A DNA stretch of 64,000 bases from Sipunculus nudus (taxonomy: Eukaryota; Annelida; Sipuncula; Golfingiida; Sipunculidae), in assembly GCA_026874595.1 (NCBI GenBank), contig CM049307.1, forward strand, positions 57,276,870 through 57,340,869, given 5' to 3'. Under the pieces are notes generated by a model. The model searched no databases. It saw only the letters and a program-made list of their open reading frames with translations, and had not been told where the DNA came from. The translations under genes were made by a program, and so were the position numbers. Shown in pieces: positions 1 through 12,662 of the stretch (its first letter is position 1; every line of letters begins with the position of its first letter).

Positions 1-815
1 TGATTTATATATAATGTAACATATATATATTTTATCCTAGAATGAATTTTCTTCTGACACGGAAATCAACTCAGATTTAAATACAGTCGAATGTAGAGGA
101 AAACGGGCATCTCAACTTATCTTGTTAAAAATATTGTTATATTGAGACATAAACTTAAAACCTGGAGCAATCGATGCAATATTCAATGAGGTTCAGTTAT
201 TTATCCAAACATCAACTTGTTAATGACAAACATTAAGGTATAATTTGTGGAAACATTGCTGTTCACAAGAAAAACTACTTATTATTAGTATTATTATATT
301 ATTTCGTACAAAAATGGTGCAGTATAATATATGGTCATGACAAAAATGTCATATAACAAAAATAAAGTGTGCACAGTGAAAAGCTGTTGTATTTGCTTAT
401 TGTGTGGATATCACGGCAAGCCTATGTTCTAAATCTGCCCCGTCAAAATTATCTACATACATGGTACAATTAAAACAGTCAGTAAGTTCTCTTACCAACT
501 CTGCCAGAGCATATTCATCCTCTTAATTGAGAATCTAATGATCATCTGTTTTTACTAATCTCTTTGTAGTACGATTTGGACATATTTTTGGTATAAAAAA
601 CCATTCTGCTCCATCATGTAGCTTACACATGCTACCAAGATGTGTAAAAAGGTCTCGACAAGCATTTCGAGCAATACGTGGAACAGCACATAGAATAAAA
701 AATGCTCATGAAGCGAATTTCTAATTGACATCTTAAAGGTTTCTTCCCGGCTATATTTAATACAATATATTTATATGTTTTATTGAAATATATTTTTTTT
801 TATTTTTTAATCAAA
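1..815. other. AT-rich non-coding sequence
   Basis: No open frame of gene-like length or composition is seen on either strand. Because a CYSTM last exon lies just downstream at 1194, this stretch is probably intron of a gene whose first exon is outside the window; that is an inference. Confidence 0.4.
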
Positions 816-1127
816 AATTAAAATTTAGTTTTATTCAGGATGAAGGGTGTTACACAGAACAAATTTTCCGGATATTACCATGTATTTAAATATACAGCCC
901 AGAGCTGTATATTTGCTTCACTTACGGGGTGCTTAAAATTAAGTACTGGATATTCAACATTATCAATTATGAATTAAAATTTCGTTTTATTCAGGAGGAA
1001 GGGTGTGACACAGAACAAATTTTCCGGATATTACCATGTATTTAAATATACAGCCCAGAGCTGTATATTTGTTTCTCTTACGGGGTCCTTAAAATTATGT
1101 ACTGGATATTCAACATTATCAATACAT
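816..1127. repeat. Tandem duplication, two 156-bp copies
   Basis: Two consecutive copies, 816-971 and 972-1127, differ at only a few bases. Each carries an inverted repeat with 11-nt arms (AAATATACAGC and GCTGTATATTT; 888-898 and 904-914 in the first copy) around a 5-nt loop. The duplication ends about 65 bp before the CYSTM exon acceptor at 1193, so it lies in the 3' part of that intron. Confidence 0.85.
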
Positions 1128-1193
1128 ATCACAAATGTATGATCAGTAAGTGTGTCCAGATCTTCCCTTAACATATGTAATTTGTTACCACAG

Positions 1194-1308
1194 GTACATG
1201 GTACGAGATGAACAAGCAATTAGGGAGGCGAAGGCTGCCCAAGCAGAGGCTGACTGCTGCTGCTGGACGTGTATATGGACCTACATCTGCTGCTGCCTGA
1301 CTGACTAA
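1194..1308 (+). CDS. CYSTM-family protein, C-terminal (last) exon
   Basis: This is a last coding exon of a cysteine-rich transmembrane module protein. The acceptor is TTACCACAG ending at 1193; the first base completes a split codon (phase 2), then the frame reads through to TAA at 1306-1308. The C-terminus has an acidic/alanine-rich stretch followed by the tail DCCCWTCIWTYICCCLTD. This matches the exons at 18932 and 33710 in length, phase and pattern (CCC-x2-C-x5-CCC-L-x-D). CYSTM proteins are small, proline/glycine/tyrosine-rich at the N-terminus and attached to membranes by the cysteine-rich tail, with roles suggested in stress tolerance. Its N-terminal exon must lie upstream of the window. 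An AATAAA at 1493-1498 could be the polyadenylation signal. The family call is strong; expression is untested. Confidence 0.8.
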
Positions 1309-1492
1309 ACCTTATGATGATGAAGATGATGATGATGATGGACATAATGGAATCCTCTTTGCCTAAAACAAGGGCTTGAAAAAGCAACCAAGGACTACAT
1401 ATGCTTATCTGCTACAAATATTTGTCTGATCTTGATTACATCTTATAGGAAAATGTGTATCAATAGAATTATAACCCAACTTAGAGTAATGG

Positions 1493-1498
1493 AATAAA
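1493..1498 (+). terminator. Candidate polyadenylation signal AATAAA
   Basis: AATAAA occurs 185 bp after the stop codon of the CYSTM exon and is followed by an A-run. It is the first canonical signal downstream of the gene. Confidence 0.4.
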
Positions 1499-1499
1499 A

Positions 1500-3090
1500 A
1501 AAAAAACAATATCTGTCTGGCTAAACATTACCTGCTGTATTTTCTGTTCCGTCGGAAATTCTAAGGCATTTGCCTGGAGACATCGCCAGTTGTTGGGTAG
1601 CAAAACATGTAAATAAATAAATATAAAATCATGATCGTAATAGGTTAAGTTCTAGTAGACTGACAAAGTTTGAACATTATTTTGCATTTACAGTCAATAT
1701 GTCAATACAAAAAATAAGTTATTTCAAGCCAACATGTCAAATCACTCGAGCGTGTGCATATTACTACATAATTATAAGTAATTGTTAAAAAATAATAAGT
1801 AATTGATGTAATAATTAAGAAGCTTGCTTATTTTATACTCTTATTTTATTACCCGTTGTGTGTCATAAATATTATATATTTGTTGTACAACATAGCATAC
1901 ATTACATAGCAAGAGTACAAATAAACACCAGTGTCATATATTGCATTACATTAATTTCTGCAATACACGGAGTATATACATGGGCGTTGTAAATACTGCT
2001 GTAATCAAAATTCATTCACACTGTTAATGTAATTATCATTGCATTCACAACACATGCACTTACTGTTTATATTCATATAGACTTGTACATATCTTTTGCA
2101 CTATAGTGTAAGAAAACGGCTGGTGGATTGAGTGTTTAATAAATATGTAATGTTATATGCTTGTGTTGTTTTATAAGTGTCTCTTATGTGTGTATTTCTG
2201 TGTGTTTACAGCCTGGAGCACTAGTGTGTGTCAGTCTGTCATTCACATGCACCTTGTTGTTTCAGCATTAAACGATGCATGCACAAGGGATGCCTGTGTG
2301 GCTCAGAATATTGACAAGTCACAATTCACTAAAAATACGAACACTGGAATTACAAAATATCTGTAAACACTTTATCAGATTTTCACTACAAACCGAGCAT
2401 CCTATTTGACTCCTTTATCATTTCTTATGTAGATCTCTTCAGGTAGCGGGATACATTAATACGATGATAATAACCCGCACATCATGCAGCTGCATTGTGT
2501 GCTTCACTCACTGTTTCCGCGGCCTTGTACGATAGGGTGGCTAACTTGTTTACCGATATACCAAACTAAACAAAATATGTAGAAAATATTCCACTGTCAT
2601 TAGTAATGCAGCCATGCTGATGACATATATCTTCCCCTTAACAGTTATATAATTAACCTTTGTATTTTTCATGGAATGTTCCAAGTATTATTTGGGGCAA
2701 GCGCATTCCGTAGGATTTGGTAGAGCAATTATATGTCTAGATGTTGCCTAAATAGGCGAACTTTATAGGGCATTCAGACCAGGTGTGTGTGTGTAGGGTG
2801 GGGGGGGGGGGGGGGGGCATGGCCTTCCCCCGCGCTCGCATCCAGTGCTCCCCCTCCTCCCGGAATTTCACCGATTAAATGATTAAATTTTCTAAAACAC
2901 AATAATGTAATTCCTGTCACTGGTATGCGCTGATTTTGGACTTATTTCAATATATAAGGCTTTGCACCTGTAGTAATTAATGTATTGTTTATTGATATAT
3001 AATTCTATATTCCAGTAAGTTTGATCCTGCAAATATTTTTTTACTCGTCTTGCACACCTAATATTTCTAATTGAAAATCTACATATATAT
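1500..3090. other. Non-coding AT-rich stretch
   Basis: No gene is seen. It contains short open frames without coding character and a G-run at about 2800-2817 followed by a C-rich segment, which resembles the G-run ends of the hAT-like elements elsewhere in the window. Confidence 0.4.
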
Positions 3091-3091
3091 A

Positions 3092-3310
3092 CATTGGCGT
3101 GGGAACATCTTTGTATAAGGGGGGGGGCAAATAAATAACATCAGCCATGGGCGATGGTTCTCCGGAAGGTTGGAGGGGGATTTTATTAAATGAAACAAAG
3201 GCCAACAAATAATAGGGGGGGGGAACTATTCTATTGCCCCCCCCCCACCAACACAAAAGGGGGGGGGGGGCAATCGCCTATATGGTATAATATATATGTA
3301 TGTATGTATG

Positions 3311-3347
<37 letters not shown>

Positions 3348-3406
3348 TTCAATGCCTTTCCCAAATATTTCGGACCCTCCCCTCCCTAAATCCTTGCTAC
3401 GCCCCT
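3092..3406. mobile_element. Possible short hAT-like non-autonomous element
   Basis: The right end reads, on the minus strand, CAGGGGCGTAGCAAGGATTT, and the left end CATTGGCGTGGGAACATCTT, each followed inward by G-rich sequence. The ends resemble those of the elements at 17013 and 37996. No target duplication is visible, so the left boundary is uncertain. A (TGTA)n/(TA)n microsatellite sits inside at 3296-3345. Confidence 0.35.
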
Positions 3407-3409
3407 GCA

Positions 3410-4440
3410 GACAAGGTTAGTGCTGGTGGTCAGATTTATATTCTCCGCTGTCTTTTATATAGGGCTAGAGTCCTCAAAACGCTTGGGGATACCTAAGCTG
3501 ATACCTTAGAGGTGATAAAATAGGAGGTAAAAAAGTCAGGGATCGAGCTGCGCGGTTGACCACTATCAGAGTGGAAGCCCCGGCTAGCTCCTTCTCCAAC
3601 GAAAAGATGGTAGGGCGTGAGTGTGTGTGTGTGTGTTTAACTGTGCTGGATTTTAGCAGAATATGCAAATGTTAGGAAGACAGGGAGTTTTATAGTAAGC
3701 TACAGAACACGTGATCAGCTGATGCATTAGTAATTATTTAGGCAGAAGCCGCGTGCATGCTGATCTATCAAATTTTTATTCTTCAAAATGAATATTTTTC
3801 TCTTTCTGTTTGAAAATTATGTGTAGCAAATACATTTTCATACTTTATCGACCGTGTATATTTATATAGGTCACTTGGCAGCCCAATTAAGACTGTAGTT
3901 TATACAGCAGATTGTATGTTCCTAGCCATGACATCACGACTCAATAGGTTCGTATATCGGGCTGGAAAGCTTGAGTCGTGATACAAGTCATATCGAGGAA
4001 TGCATCGCAGTGGTCTTCCATCATGTTGCATTCATATCGTGGTAAACAGCACATAATCTTTACATTAGGCTGCGAATGACGAATTAACACGCACGAATAC
4101 ATGTAAACTCACAACCCAAACTGAAACCCCGTCTCTAAGGCAAGGAGTCATTCCCTGTATGGCGCATAAGTTGGCTGCGTCCAATAATTCGTGCGAGCAA
4201 TGCCTGTATTCATATACGGCCAGAAATTCAACAAGCATGCTGAGGAATTTACCAATATGCTGAATGTTTTTTTTTTTTCGCTCATGTGGGGCGTTGTTAG
4301 AAAGTATATAAAAAAGCTAACGATTTGTTTGGGTTATATCAAGTCAAAGAGTGTTTTTCATTCACATATTGGCCCATATTCCCATGCAAGCTTATTGGTG
4401 CATATGTTTCCCAACAAGTGTTAGCATTCCGATAATCCGC
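3410..4440. other. No gene seen
   Basis: Contains a short (GT)n run near 3620 and only short spurious frames. Confidence 0.35.
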
Positions 4441-4444
4441 CTAT

Positions 4445-4656
4445 AATCTAATATGAAATCGGGCGTATGTGACAGCACATTTGTGAATATTCCTGGACGT
4501 CGTTCCAGGATCCGTATCATAAGCCGGACCCACACCAAAATATTGATTCTCCATTGGCCCATTCCAGAGGTGCGCTGGAAATATCATAGGATTCCGTTTA
4601 TGATTGCGTGAGTCATGTTTTAAACAAACATACACGCACTGAACACCCCTACACAC
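4445..4656 (+). repeat. Dispersed repeat, copy 1 (LINE/SINE 3'-end-like)
   Basis: This segment is homologous to 21190-21480 and 44510-44770. Shared landmarks are a GTGAATATTC/GTAAATATTC block, ATCCG near the middle, a GGCCCATTCC/GGCCTATTCC block, and a tail of ACAAACA-CACA. The other copies end in a CTCCT...GGCAA element. The tail style resembles the 3' ends of RTE-type LINEs and their SINE partners; that assignment is from general knowledge and is tentative. Confidence 0.55.
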
Positions 4657-4659
4657 AAC

Positions 4660-5085
4660 TAGGTTTGTGTATTAAAAATGACTTTTTAACCATCTATTTT
4701 CAAAGTTTATCATGACTCAGTGTATATATTAGCATTAATAAAGGTCCCTTTTTATTGCCCTTCTAGAATATAAATTCTTCGGGGGGCTGGAATCGTGTTT
4801 TTATCGCCTAATATATAAAAATTACCTTAGAGGGCTTACAAATCGAACATCACATTAATATCTGATATTAGACAAGGTCTCTTGCACGTGAACGAGATTT
4901 CTAGACAAGTCTTATCTACCATTTGCAAGTTATAATCGACTGGTGTTATCGGTAGAGCCTTAATAATTAACTAGATTCGCTATTATTAATTATTTGATAG
5001 CCAGAATCCCGCTATGGCGACGGCAAAACAAATATGAACCGGCTGCTATGGTAATGTGACATGATCCTAAGACCACACTCTTTTA

Positions 5086-5133
<48 letters not shown>

Positions 5134-6780
5134 GTACGTGTGTCAACAGTGCATGTATATGTATAAGCATATGTGTCTATATACCACATCTTGAATGCGA
5201 ATTTTCTCATACTAAAACAACGTAGGTTCTTTTTTTTCAGGCAATGAACTCATGAACATTATTACTGCGCTATATTACAATATATCATCCCCGCAAAGCA
5301 AATTTAACGTCATTTTAGTTGTAAGAGGAAGCCATGAAGTTGCCATTATTCGATCAAATCTCCGTACATGCGACTTATATCAATTGATCAGTTTTCTGAT
5401 ATTATGAAATATGATTTGAAAATGATATGATGTTAACTGATCGTATACACTTTAATGGGGAGAGGAACGCATCCCATGTATTGTGTGATCATTCGTACCG
5501 TCGTGAGAATGGTCCTTACCGATCCCATGAACCCACTACACACAACGTGAGTGACGCCAAGGTCTATTTAAACACTTGGCAGACTGAAGATCTTTCACCT
5601 CTCAGACGACCCACAACACTCCATCAAACGTCACTGTTATCATTATACATGCCGGGAAGATATGAATCATAATTTGTTGACTTACATATCAAACTGAAAA
5701 CAGAAGATTTTGTTTTTTATTTTTCAAAATAAGTAATATTCAATTTGATGAAAATTTTATGAACGTTTAGGAACAAAGAAACAACCATTTTTTTACATAA
5801 TCAGGATCACCATAATGTGTCTTTTTACCATTGTGAGGAAAAGGTAATTTGTTTGACCCGAACAAGCGGGAGAATTATTCACTAGTATTAGTGGCTTCCT
5901 TCTTTCTTGCCGGCAGAGCTCACCTGTGATGCAACCATTGAGTTAATAAGGCATCGCATACCTTTGACAGTATTTCCTTATCTCATGCAACCACACACCA
6001 AAGTTTATACCTGATCCTAGCGGAGGCCTTCATATTATACATGCGGTCGCCGACTGCTCACTAGTATTTATCATGATATGCACTAGAGCATTCGGCAGGT
6101 CAATATTTGAGCCCTGATTTCCTTTTCATTGAAGTAAAATAATAACCATATTGCCTTTGTATGATGTGTCTTAATGGTATGCTATGCCTCTTTAAATGGA
6201 AGAATAAAAATTAGAGGTCCAGAAATATTTATTAATTTTTAATGCTTTGGAGTTATTTTGTTTCATATTGTATGTCCTCAGTGCTTATATCATATACATG
6301 TGCGTGTGAGTGTGAATCCCGCCTCGACTAACAGTAGGCCGAATTAGTATAATTTGAAAAATGAAAAGTGTATTCACGGTTAAAACCTAGCATTTAAAAA
6401 TACAGATACATGTATTGTAACAACATTTATGTATGAAAAAATTAGTTCAAACGGTTTAAGAGGTACTTTCATGGAGGCAAAAAATTATTGTTCTTTATTC
6501 TTGTGTACCAAAATAACATAAGATTTTAATATATCACTCTTTTCAATATAAGTGTCAGCTTAGTGCGATCAACGTTTGATCGATGTTACTGCGATATTCT
6601 CTCTCTTAAATTGATCTACAGTTTTCCTGCAATAAACAACTACTAGAGTGTTTCATGGTATTACAACAGAGCTTTATAATTATATAAATAAAGAGCAATC
6701 AAGTTTCGTCAGACATTTTTACGACTACATAGTTTCGTACAAAACGTTGTTGCACTCCTCAGGTAAGACTGTCTGATTGA
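4660..6780. other. Non-coding, contains a (TA)n microsatellite
   Basis: No convincing gene. A (TA)n run covers about 5089-5121. Open frames present (for example about 5427-5672) lack recognisable domains and splice context. Confidence 0.4.
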
Positions 6781-6801
6781 TCAATCAGTCAATTAATAAA
6801 A

Positions 6802-6802
6802 T

Positions 6803-6862
<60 letters not shown>
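6802..6862. repeat. (TA)n microsatellite
   Basis: An almost pure TA run with two G interruptions. It forms the left edge of the first copy of the ~600-bp tandem duplication. Confidence 0.9.
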
Positions 6863-6865
<3 letters not shown>

Positions 6866-7249
6866 TTACTTTACAGAATCTTCCGGTTACAGCACTCATA
6901 AACTTGGGGGTCACAATGCAGGGTGACGTCAGAAAAAAAAACCCTGACGCGAATCACATGCTTTAACTGTATGCAGCTCGAACCCATTATATGTCAGATA
7001 GAAAGATAAACGACTTTATAAAATATCATTGCTCTCATCCTGACCGGGACCTGCATTTGCCTCCTGTATAAAACATTTATTATATTTACATATTAATAAT
7101 ATTATTAAACATAAAATCATATTCATATGTAACAAAAGAAACTGCAGAATTAACATTCGTATACATGGTTCTATATATTATGAAGATAGATAGTATATAA
7201 GCCAGACATACACACAGACAAACAAATAGCCAAACGACAAATTAACAGT

Positions 7250-7251
<2 letters not shown>

Positions 7252-7298
<47 letters not shown>
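7252..7298. repeat. (CT)n microsatellite
   Basis: Pure CT run that ends the first duplication copy; an equivalent run ends the second copy at 7841-7878. Confidence 0.95.
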
Positions 7299-7300
<2 letters not shown>

Positions 7301-7390
7301 AAAAATATTCAAACATATTACATTTAAGGTATGCCATTTTATGTGTAAACTTAATATGAAGTAATTCACTGAATGGAAATACCAAAGAAT

Positions 7391-7392
<2 letters not shown>

Positions 7393-7467
<75 letters not shown>

Positions 7468-7470
7468 TAT
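7393..7470. repeat. (TA)n microsatellite, two blocks
   Basis: Two TA runs separated by AAA. It precedes the second duplication copy. Confidence 0.9.
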
Positions 7471-7836
7471 ATTTTTCGAAATTTCCGGTATCAGCACTTA
7501 TGAACTTGTGGGTCACAATGCAGGGTGACGTCAGAAAAAAACCCTGATGCCAATCACATGCTTTAACTGTATGCAGCCCACATCCATAACACGTCAGATA
7601 AAAAGATAAACGACTTTATAATATCTCACATCCTGACCGGTTTATTTTCCTCCCGTATCAACATTTATTATATTTATTTATTTATAATATTATTAAACAT
7701 AAAATCATGCTTATATATAGCAAAAGAAAATCAGAATTAACATTCGTATACATGGTTCTATATATTATGAATGTAGATAGTATATGAGCCAGACATACAC
7801 ACAGACAACAAAGAGCCAAACGATGATTTAACAGTT

Positions 7837-7881
<45 letters not shown>

Positions 7882-8030
7882 TATGTAATTACTTTACCGG
7901 TATTTAATGATGATTATCTTATAAATTATATCACCTAGTGACGTATAGACAATAATATGATAATATATTTATAATATAGTATAATATGATATAATAATAT
8001 CATGCAATCAAATAATGTAGGCTTATCATA

Positions 8031-8278
8031 TACAATGAAACCTCTATAATGTGGGCGTAATGTAGGCTTACCATTTACAATAAAACTTCTATCATGTCGG
8101 CACCGTTGGGACTTAGCTACACTGTCCACCTTATGGAGGTGCTCACAATATATACATATTTAGGTCAAGAAAGCAAAATAAATAATAATAAGAAGAAGAA
8201 AATGGGTCTGTCAAAAAATGCCAAGTATATATAGGTGTACACTTAATGGAGGTGCCCACTAGGAAAGGTTCCACTGTA
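8031..8278. mobile_element. Possible MITE with TACAGTGGAACCT-like ends
   Basis: Left end TACAATGAAACCTCTATAAT and, on the opposite strand, right end TACAGTGGAACCTTTCCTAG form imperfect terminal inverted repeats about 248 bp apart. A related sequence occurs at 19219. The TA at the ends would fit a Tc1/mariner-type target site, but this is inferred. Confidence 0.4.
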
Positions 8279-8394
8279 AATGCATATAATGATTAACTTA
8301 TTAACGGAAACATGTGAGCCCCGACTCATCCTCACAACTCCGCCCACTAAGTTACTTTATCATCCGTTACTCATAAGCAATATGATATGTTATC

Positions 8395-8535
8395 AGCCCG
8401 GCCTTTGAACGTGGACCTGTTGGCCAGAGAGATAAGGACCTTACCGTACCGGCCTCGCACGGGACAGCCAGACTCGCGCCAGCAGCAAGAACTTGGTGCT
8501 AACACTGGAATACAGACGGCCATTTCGATTCGGCC
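8395..8535 (+). other. GC-rich island, possible 5' non-coding exon
   Basis: A GC-rich block in AT-rich surroundings contains several CpG dinucleotides and ends at CTCAGCA before GTAACA, a possible splice donor. The complete CYSTM gene at 13.5 kb has a UTR acceptor (13542) and so needs an upstream non-coding exon; this island is one candidate. There is no direct evidence of transcription. Confidence 0.2.
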
Positions 8536-8793
8536 GCAACCTCAGCAGTAACATATATATCAGGTTCGTATCTACTTTAATCTACAGATCTGTACATTAT
8601 ATAAAATATATACTACACGTGAGGGTGTGCTGTTTCATAACTGGTCTTATTTTATATAAATCCTCTTTTTTTGACCATATCCAAGATATGCGAAAAGCAA
8701 CTATGTCCATGAGGTGGCGTCTGATACTTTCACTGTGTAGAAAAAGAAAATTCCGACCAAGCTAGATATGAAGATATTAAGGTATATACATTC

Positions 8794-8797
<4 letters not shown>

Positions 8798-8842
<45 letters not shown>
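8798..8842. repeat. (TA)n microsatellite
   Basis: Pure TA run. Confidence 0.9.
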
Positions 8843-8844
<2 letters not shown>

Positions 8845-8849
8845 TATAC

Positions 8850-11046
8850 TAAGCTATCTCCATACATAGGTACCTCTACTACACAAGACTGCGATTATCT
8901 ATAATAAGTTATATACAAGGTAATATTAGGAATGATTTATACACGGCTTCCTATGTTGTGAAGCCAGTATATATATACATACATTTATATATATATAGAT
9001 GTGTAGTAATTATCTTCTTATACACCAATTCCTTTAGCGACTCATAAACTGCTCTTTGTCAAACGATCCACTTCGTGAGGATTCTCTTGGGCCTTAATCG
9101 TAATAAACCTGTGAAATTAGTGTTGACTTTATATATGACAATATGAATAACTACAAAGGAATAGGATCCAAATCGGCTTGACATGATTATGGAAATTTTC
9201 CTGACAGATGTAGGGTTGATAAATGCTGGCTAATAACAATCGCAGCAAATGCAACCTTTGATCCCATTTTCTGCTTGGCTATTGAACACTATCGGACAAT
9301 CGGTAATGTTTGCTTACCTTATACTGACCCCTGCATGCCCACTGATAAGACTTTCTCCATGTTCTAAGCGACCTTCTTTGACCTTTCACTGTGGGTCACT
9401 ATCAAGAGGTCTTCTGGTTTAAAGTACTGCCAGCAATTAATATGTGGCCCACGTTCTTTTCGCTTTATTAAGATAACACCCCTGGCAAAATGCACCTCCG
9501 TTTTAAATCTAATTCATATTAATCTTCACAAAGCATATTTCATTTTAGATACGTGTAGATTTTGATGAACTGTCTCTATAATATTTGGAAAGGAGTGAAA
9601 CTTTTTTTATTAAGTTATTCTAAAGACGCAATAAGAGCTTTTTTCTGGGCTCATGTGGAACTGAAATGCAAGATACTTTTTTTTAAACACTTTTTATGCC
9701 GTGTTTCTCATTTTATAGATAAATTCAATATTTCTGCAAACTTTAATTATTTCCCTTTAAAGTAGCTCGAGTACAGAGTTGAAAAGCGATGCACATTATG
9801 GTAAGGACACTATATTGAAGATATTGATGACATAAACCGGAAGTGACAGTCGAAAACATTTGAAAAACACACACACACATACTGTTTTATGAATGAATCG
9901 AACTTAAAGGCTTGTAAGAAAAAAAAAAAGCAAGAACCCCCTAGGTCGTAGTATATATATATATAATTATGTACCATGTAATGCTAAATGATTAAAAGAA
10001 TACAACCACGGCTATTTATAAATGACTTATCTGTGTCCATCATGCCAGGATACGATTTTGCTAATAAGTTACATATGTGGTCATTAGCAGGCATTAATAT
10101 AACAGTAGCTGTCGTTGCTGTTTTAATACCGTATAAATGCCTCATCGTGGTATAACCGTCCTTTGTTTCCGATGAAATAGCGTGATAACCTTTCAGTTTT
10201 GCCGAAGAAACCACGTAGCGGGAGTTTCCACCAGTGGGAACTTGTTGCTTAGTGTCCCAACTGGTTATACATAATGTCCATGTTAGCGGTAATGTTTCCG
10301 CCCTATATACTGATAAATAACCTGCACCTTTACAGATCAGTACAAAATTGAAGCAGTATAATTAAAATTATAAAAAATGTAAATTATAAGATAAATTAGT
10401 AGATTATAACATTTTTTATTTATAAATTGTTATTGAAAAATATAAACTTAATAAAAATGTTTTAGCCACACATAACCATGAAAACCATGCTGAATTAACG
10501 AAGTGTAACAGGATTCCCAGTTTTTAGTATGTATGATAAGCTGACAGAGTAATAGATTTGCCTGTGATGGTCTCATTATTTTTTGTACTTGAAAAACTGA
10601 GTTGATATCGATCTTGTATTAACTACTATAACGCTTAATATTTACATTGATACCCCACGGCTTAGCAGCTCCATTTAGCGTTATTACCGGAAGCGATTCA
10701 ATATTTTTACCTCCACCAAGCGGTCTCTTTGGTGGGGTTGGTTTATCTGTTTGTCTGGTAGCGTTATTACTCAATAAGTACAAACTGATTTTGATAAAAT
10801 TTTTAGGATAGCTCAGCAATTTAATTTTGGGGCATTTAACCCCGTTATGAGGGTATTGTGGGGTTTTATTTTTATCTTTTTAGCTAACGAACAAATTGTG
10901 ACCTCTCAGCATGATCAATAAGTGTCAGTGGCATCAATTTGTCTTCAGGTGTGTGTGTGTGTGTGAGGGTGTGTGTGTGTGTGTGTGGCGGATGACTCAG
11001 TATTGGGAAACTTTTTTTATAAACACACAGAAAAACATATAATATA

Positions 11047-11097
<51 letters not shown>

Positions 11098-12180
11098 TCG
11101 TTTATTCTCTGTGTGAAATGTTTAAATAAATTACAATTAAGTAAAATTTTTTTTTTTTAAATAAGGTATGTTTCCTGTATGGATTACTTGTAAACGGGTT
11201 TATATATATAATATTTCAGAATAAACTCGAAGTGGAACTAAAGTCTGTCATGCTAATTATCAATATATTTCATGTCCAGTATATAAATATTATTCTCTGA
11301 GAAGCAGAGGGGATGATTACATAGATGTATGTGTGTGTGATGGGGGGGGGGGGTTGTATAACCCCCATCCCCCCTGTATTGATGCCCATGGTAAGTGTGC
11401 TTTGAATATTCTTTCATGGCCCGCGAGCCTTTTGTTAAGTATAGAGATAATCTGATAATTTGACACAGATTAATTATAAAATACACACTCATGAAAAATT
11501 GTGAAGATAATAAATGAAAATTAGATTTCATATTCCACCAGCAAATGGTTTATTTCTTTGTGTTATGCAACTTTCTGCAGTGCTATTTTCTGGTAATAAA
11601 ATAGAAGAAAACATAAACATGAGACTTAACAAAACTATATATATACTAGAAGTATAGGGATTGAATTTATCACATTGATAATGTGTGATCTAGAAATTAA
11701 AAAAAAAACTACAAATGTAAAATAAAAACAAATAATTGAAAATGGTGCTTTTTCTATCTGAAATAAGTCATAAATGCATGTATATATTCGTATTTGTTAA
11801 AATTCTGTTCCAAATGACCAATAAAGGAAAAAAGTATATGCAGTTATAATAAGGAAAATAGTGTGCTGATGTAATAAAAATGAACATTTAAGTGAAATGG
11901 ATATCTATTAAATGTTCATCATTAAATGTTGCAGTTTCGTAAATTTAATATTTCCGAAATTTCTTTAAAAGAAATATATGAAATTTCACACAAACAATGA
12001 TAACACAAGAATATTTTGGGTCATACATTCATCTACCTAAAAACATATAAGATATCTACCAATAAACCTAAAATAATATGAGACATATGAATGTAAAAGC
12101 TTGATATATCGGGGTCGAAAGCAGAAACATGTAGGGCGCCAGCATTGATTTGCACCTGATATAGTTTTTGCATTTATCAG
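8850..12180. other. Non-coding AT-rich stretch
   Basis: No gene seen. Contains (GT)n at about 10950-10985, a (TA)n run at about 11050-11092 and a G-run at 11342-11354. Short frames present have no domain, splice or composition support. Confidence 0.4.
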
Positions 12181-12189
12181 CCTGTCATA

Positions 12190-12420
12190 AATGTATATTA
12201 TGGAGCGTGGGTCGGAACATGGGGTGGAGCGTGGTGTACTTGTGACCCGCAAGTTGTTGGGTTCGCGTCCCGTTCAGACCGCCGTGAGCACTCCTAGAAA
12301 AAGACTTTACCACAAAGGTGCCCTCTCTCCACCCAGGAGTGAATGGGCACTGGTCATGGGAGTAGATGCAAATGTTGAACAACGATGGCTGCGTATCTGT
12401 CAGATGCGATAATTTAAATA
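12190..12420 (+). mobile_element. tRNA-derived SINE-like unit
   Basis: A tRNA-like head includes a plausible A box (TGGAGCGTGGTG) and a good B box (GGTTCGCGTCC at about 12260) with normal spacing, followed by a non-tRNA body of about 150 bp. The region is GC-richer than its surroundings. No flanking target duplication was identified. Confidence 0.5.
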
Positions 12421-12577
12421 CATTCAACGGACTTTTTTATGTAATATTTTATTTTTACATAATAATATTATCACCTTACTCCATATACTCAGCATATCAT
12501 GCTATGTTGCAAAACATAGGGGGCTGCGTGACTCCAGAGGAAAGACTGCATTCCTGCAGATCAATTTTATATGTATG

Positions 12578-12584
<7 letters not shown>

Positions 12585-12660
<76 letters not shown>
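12585..12660. repeat. (TA)n microsatellite
   Basis: TA run with one CA interruption. It creates spurious isoleucine/tyrosine repeat frames on both strands. Confidence 0.95.

Positions 12661-12662
<2 letters not shown>

Larger units (their letters stand above)
6865..7880. repeat. Tandem duplication of ~600 bp, bounded by (TA)n and (CT)n
   Basis: Two diverged copies, about 6865-7298 and 7470-7878, share long blocks such as GGGTCACAATGCAGGGTGAC, CACATGCTTTAACTGTATGC and ACATTCGTATACATGGTTCT. Each copy ends in a (CT)n run (7252-7298 and 7841-7878) and is preceded by a (TA)n run (6802-6862 and about 7393-7470). Both copies keep a TGACGTCA site. No reading frame is conserved, so this is a non-coding repeat. 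Confidence 0.85.

Noticed and set aside
7178-7516. 112-codon minus-strand frame
   Set aside because: Made of (TA)n and (CT)n translation; no coding signal.
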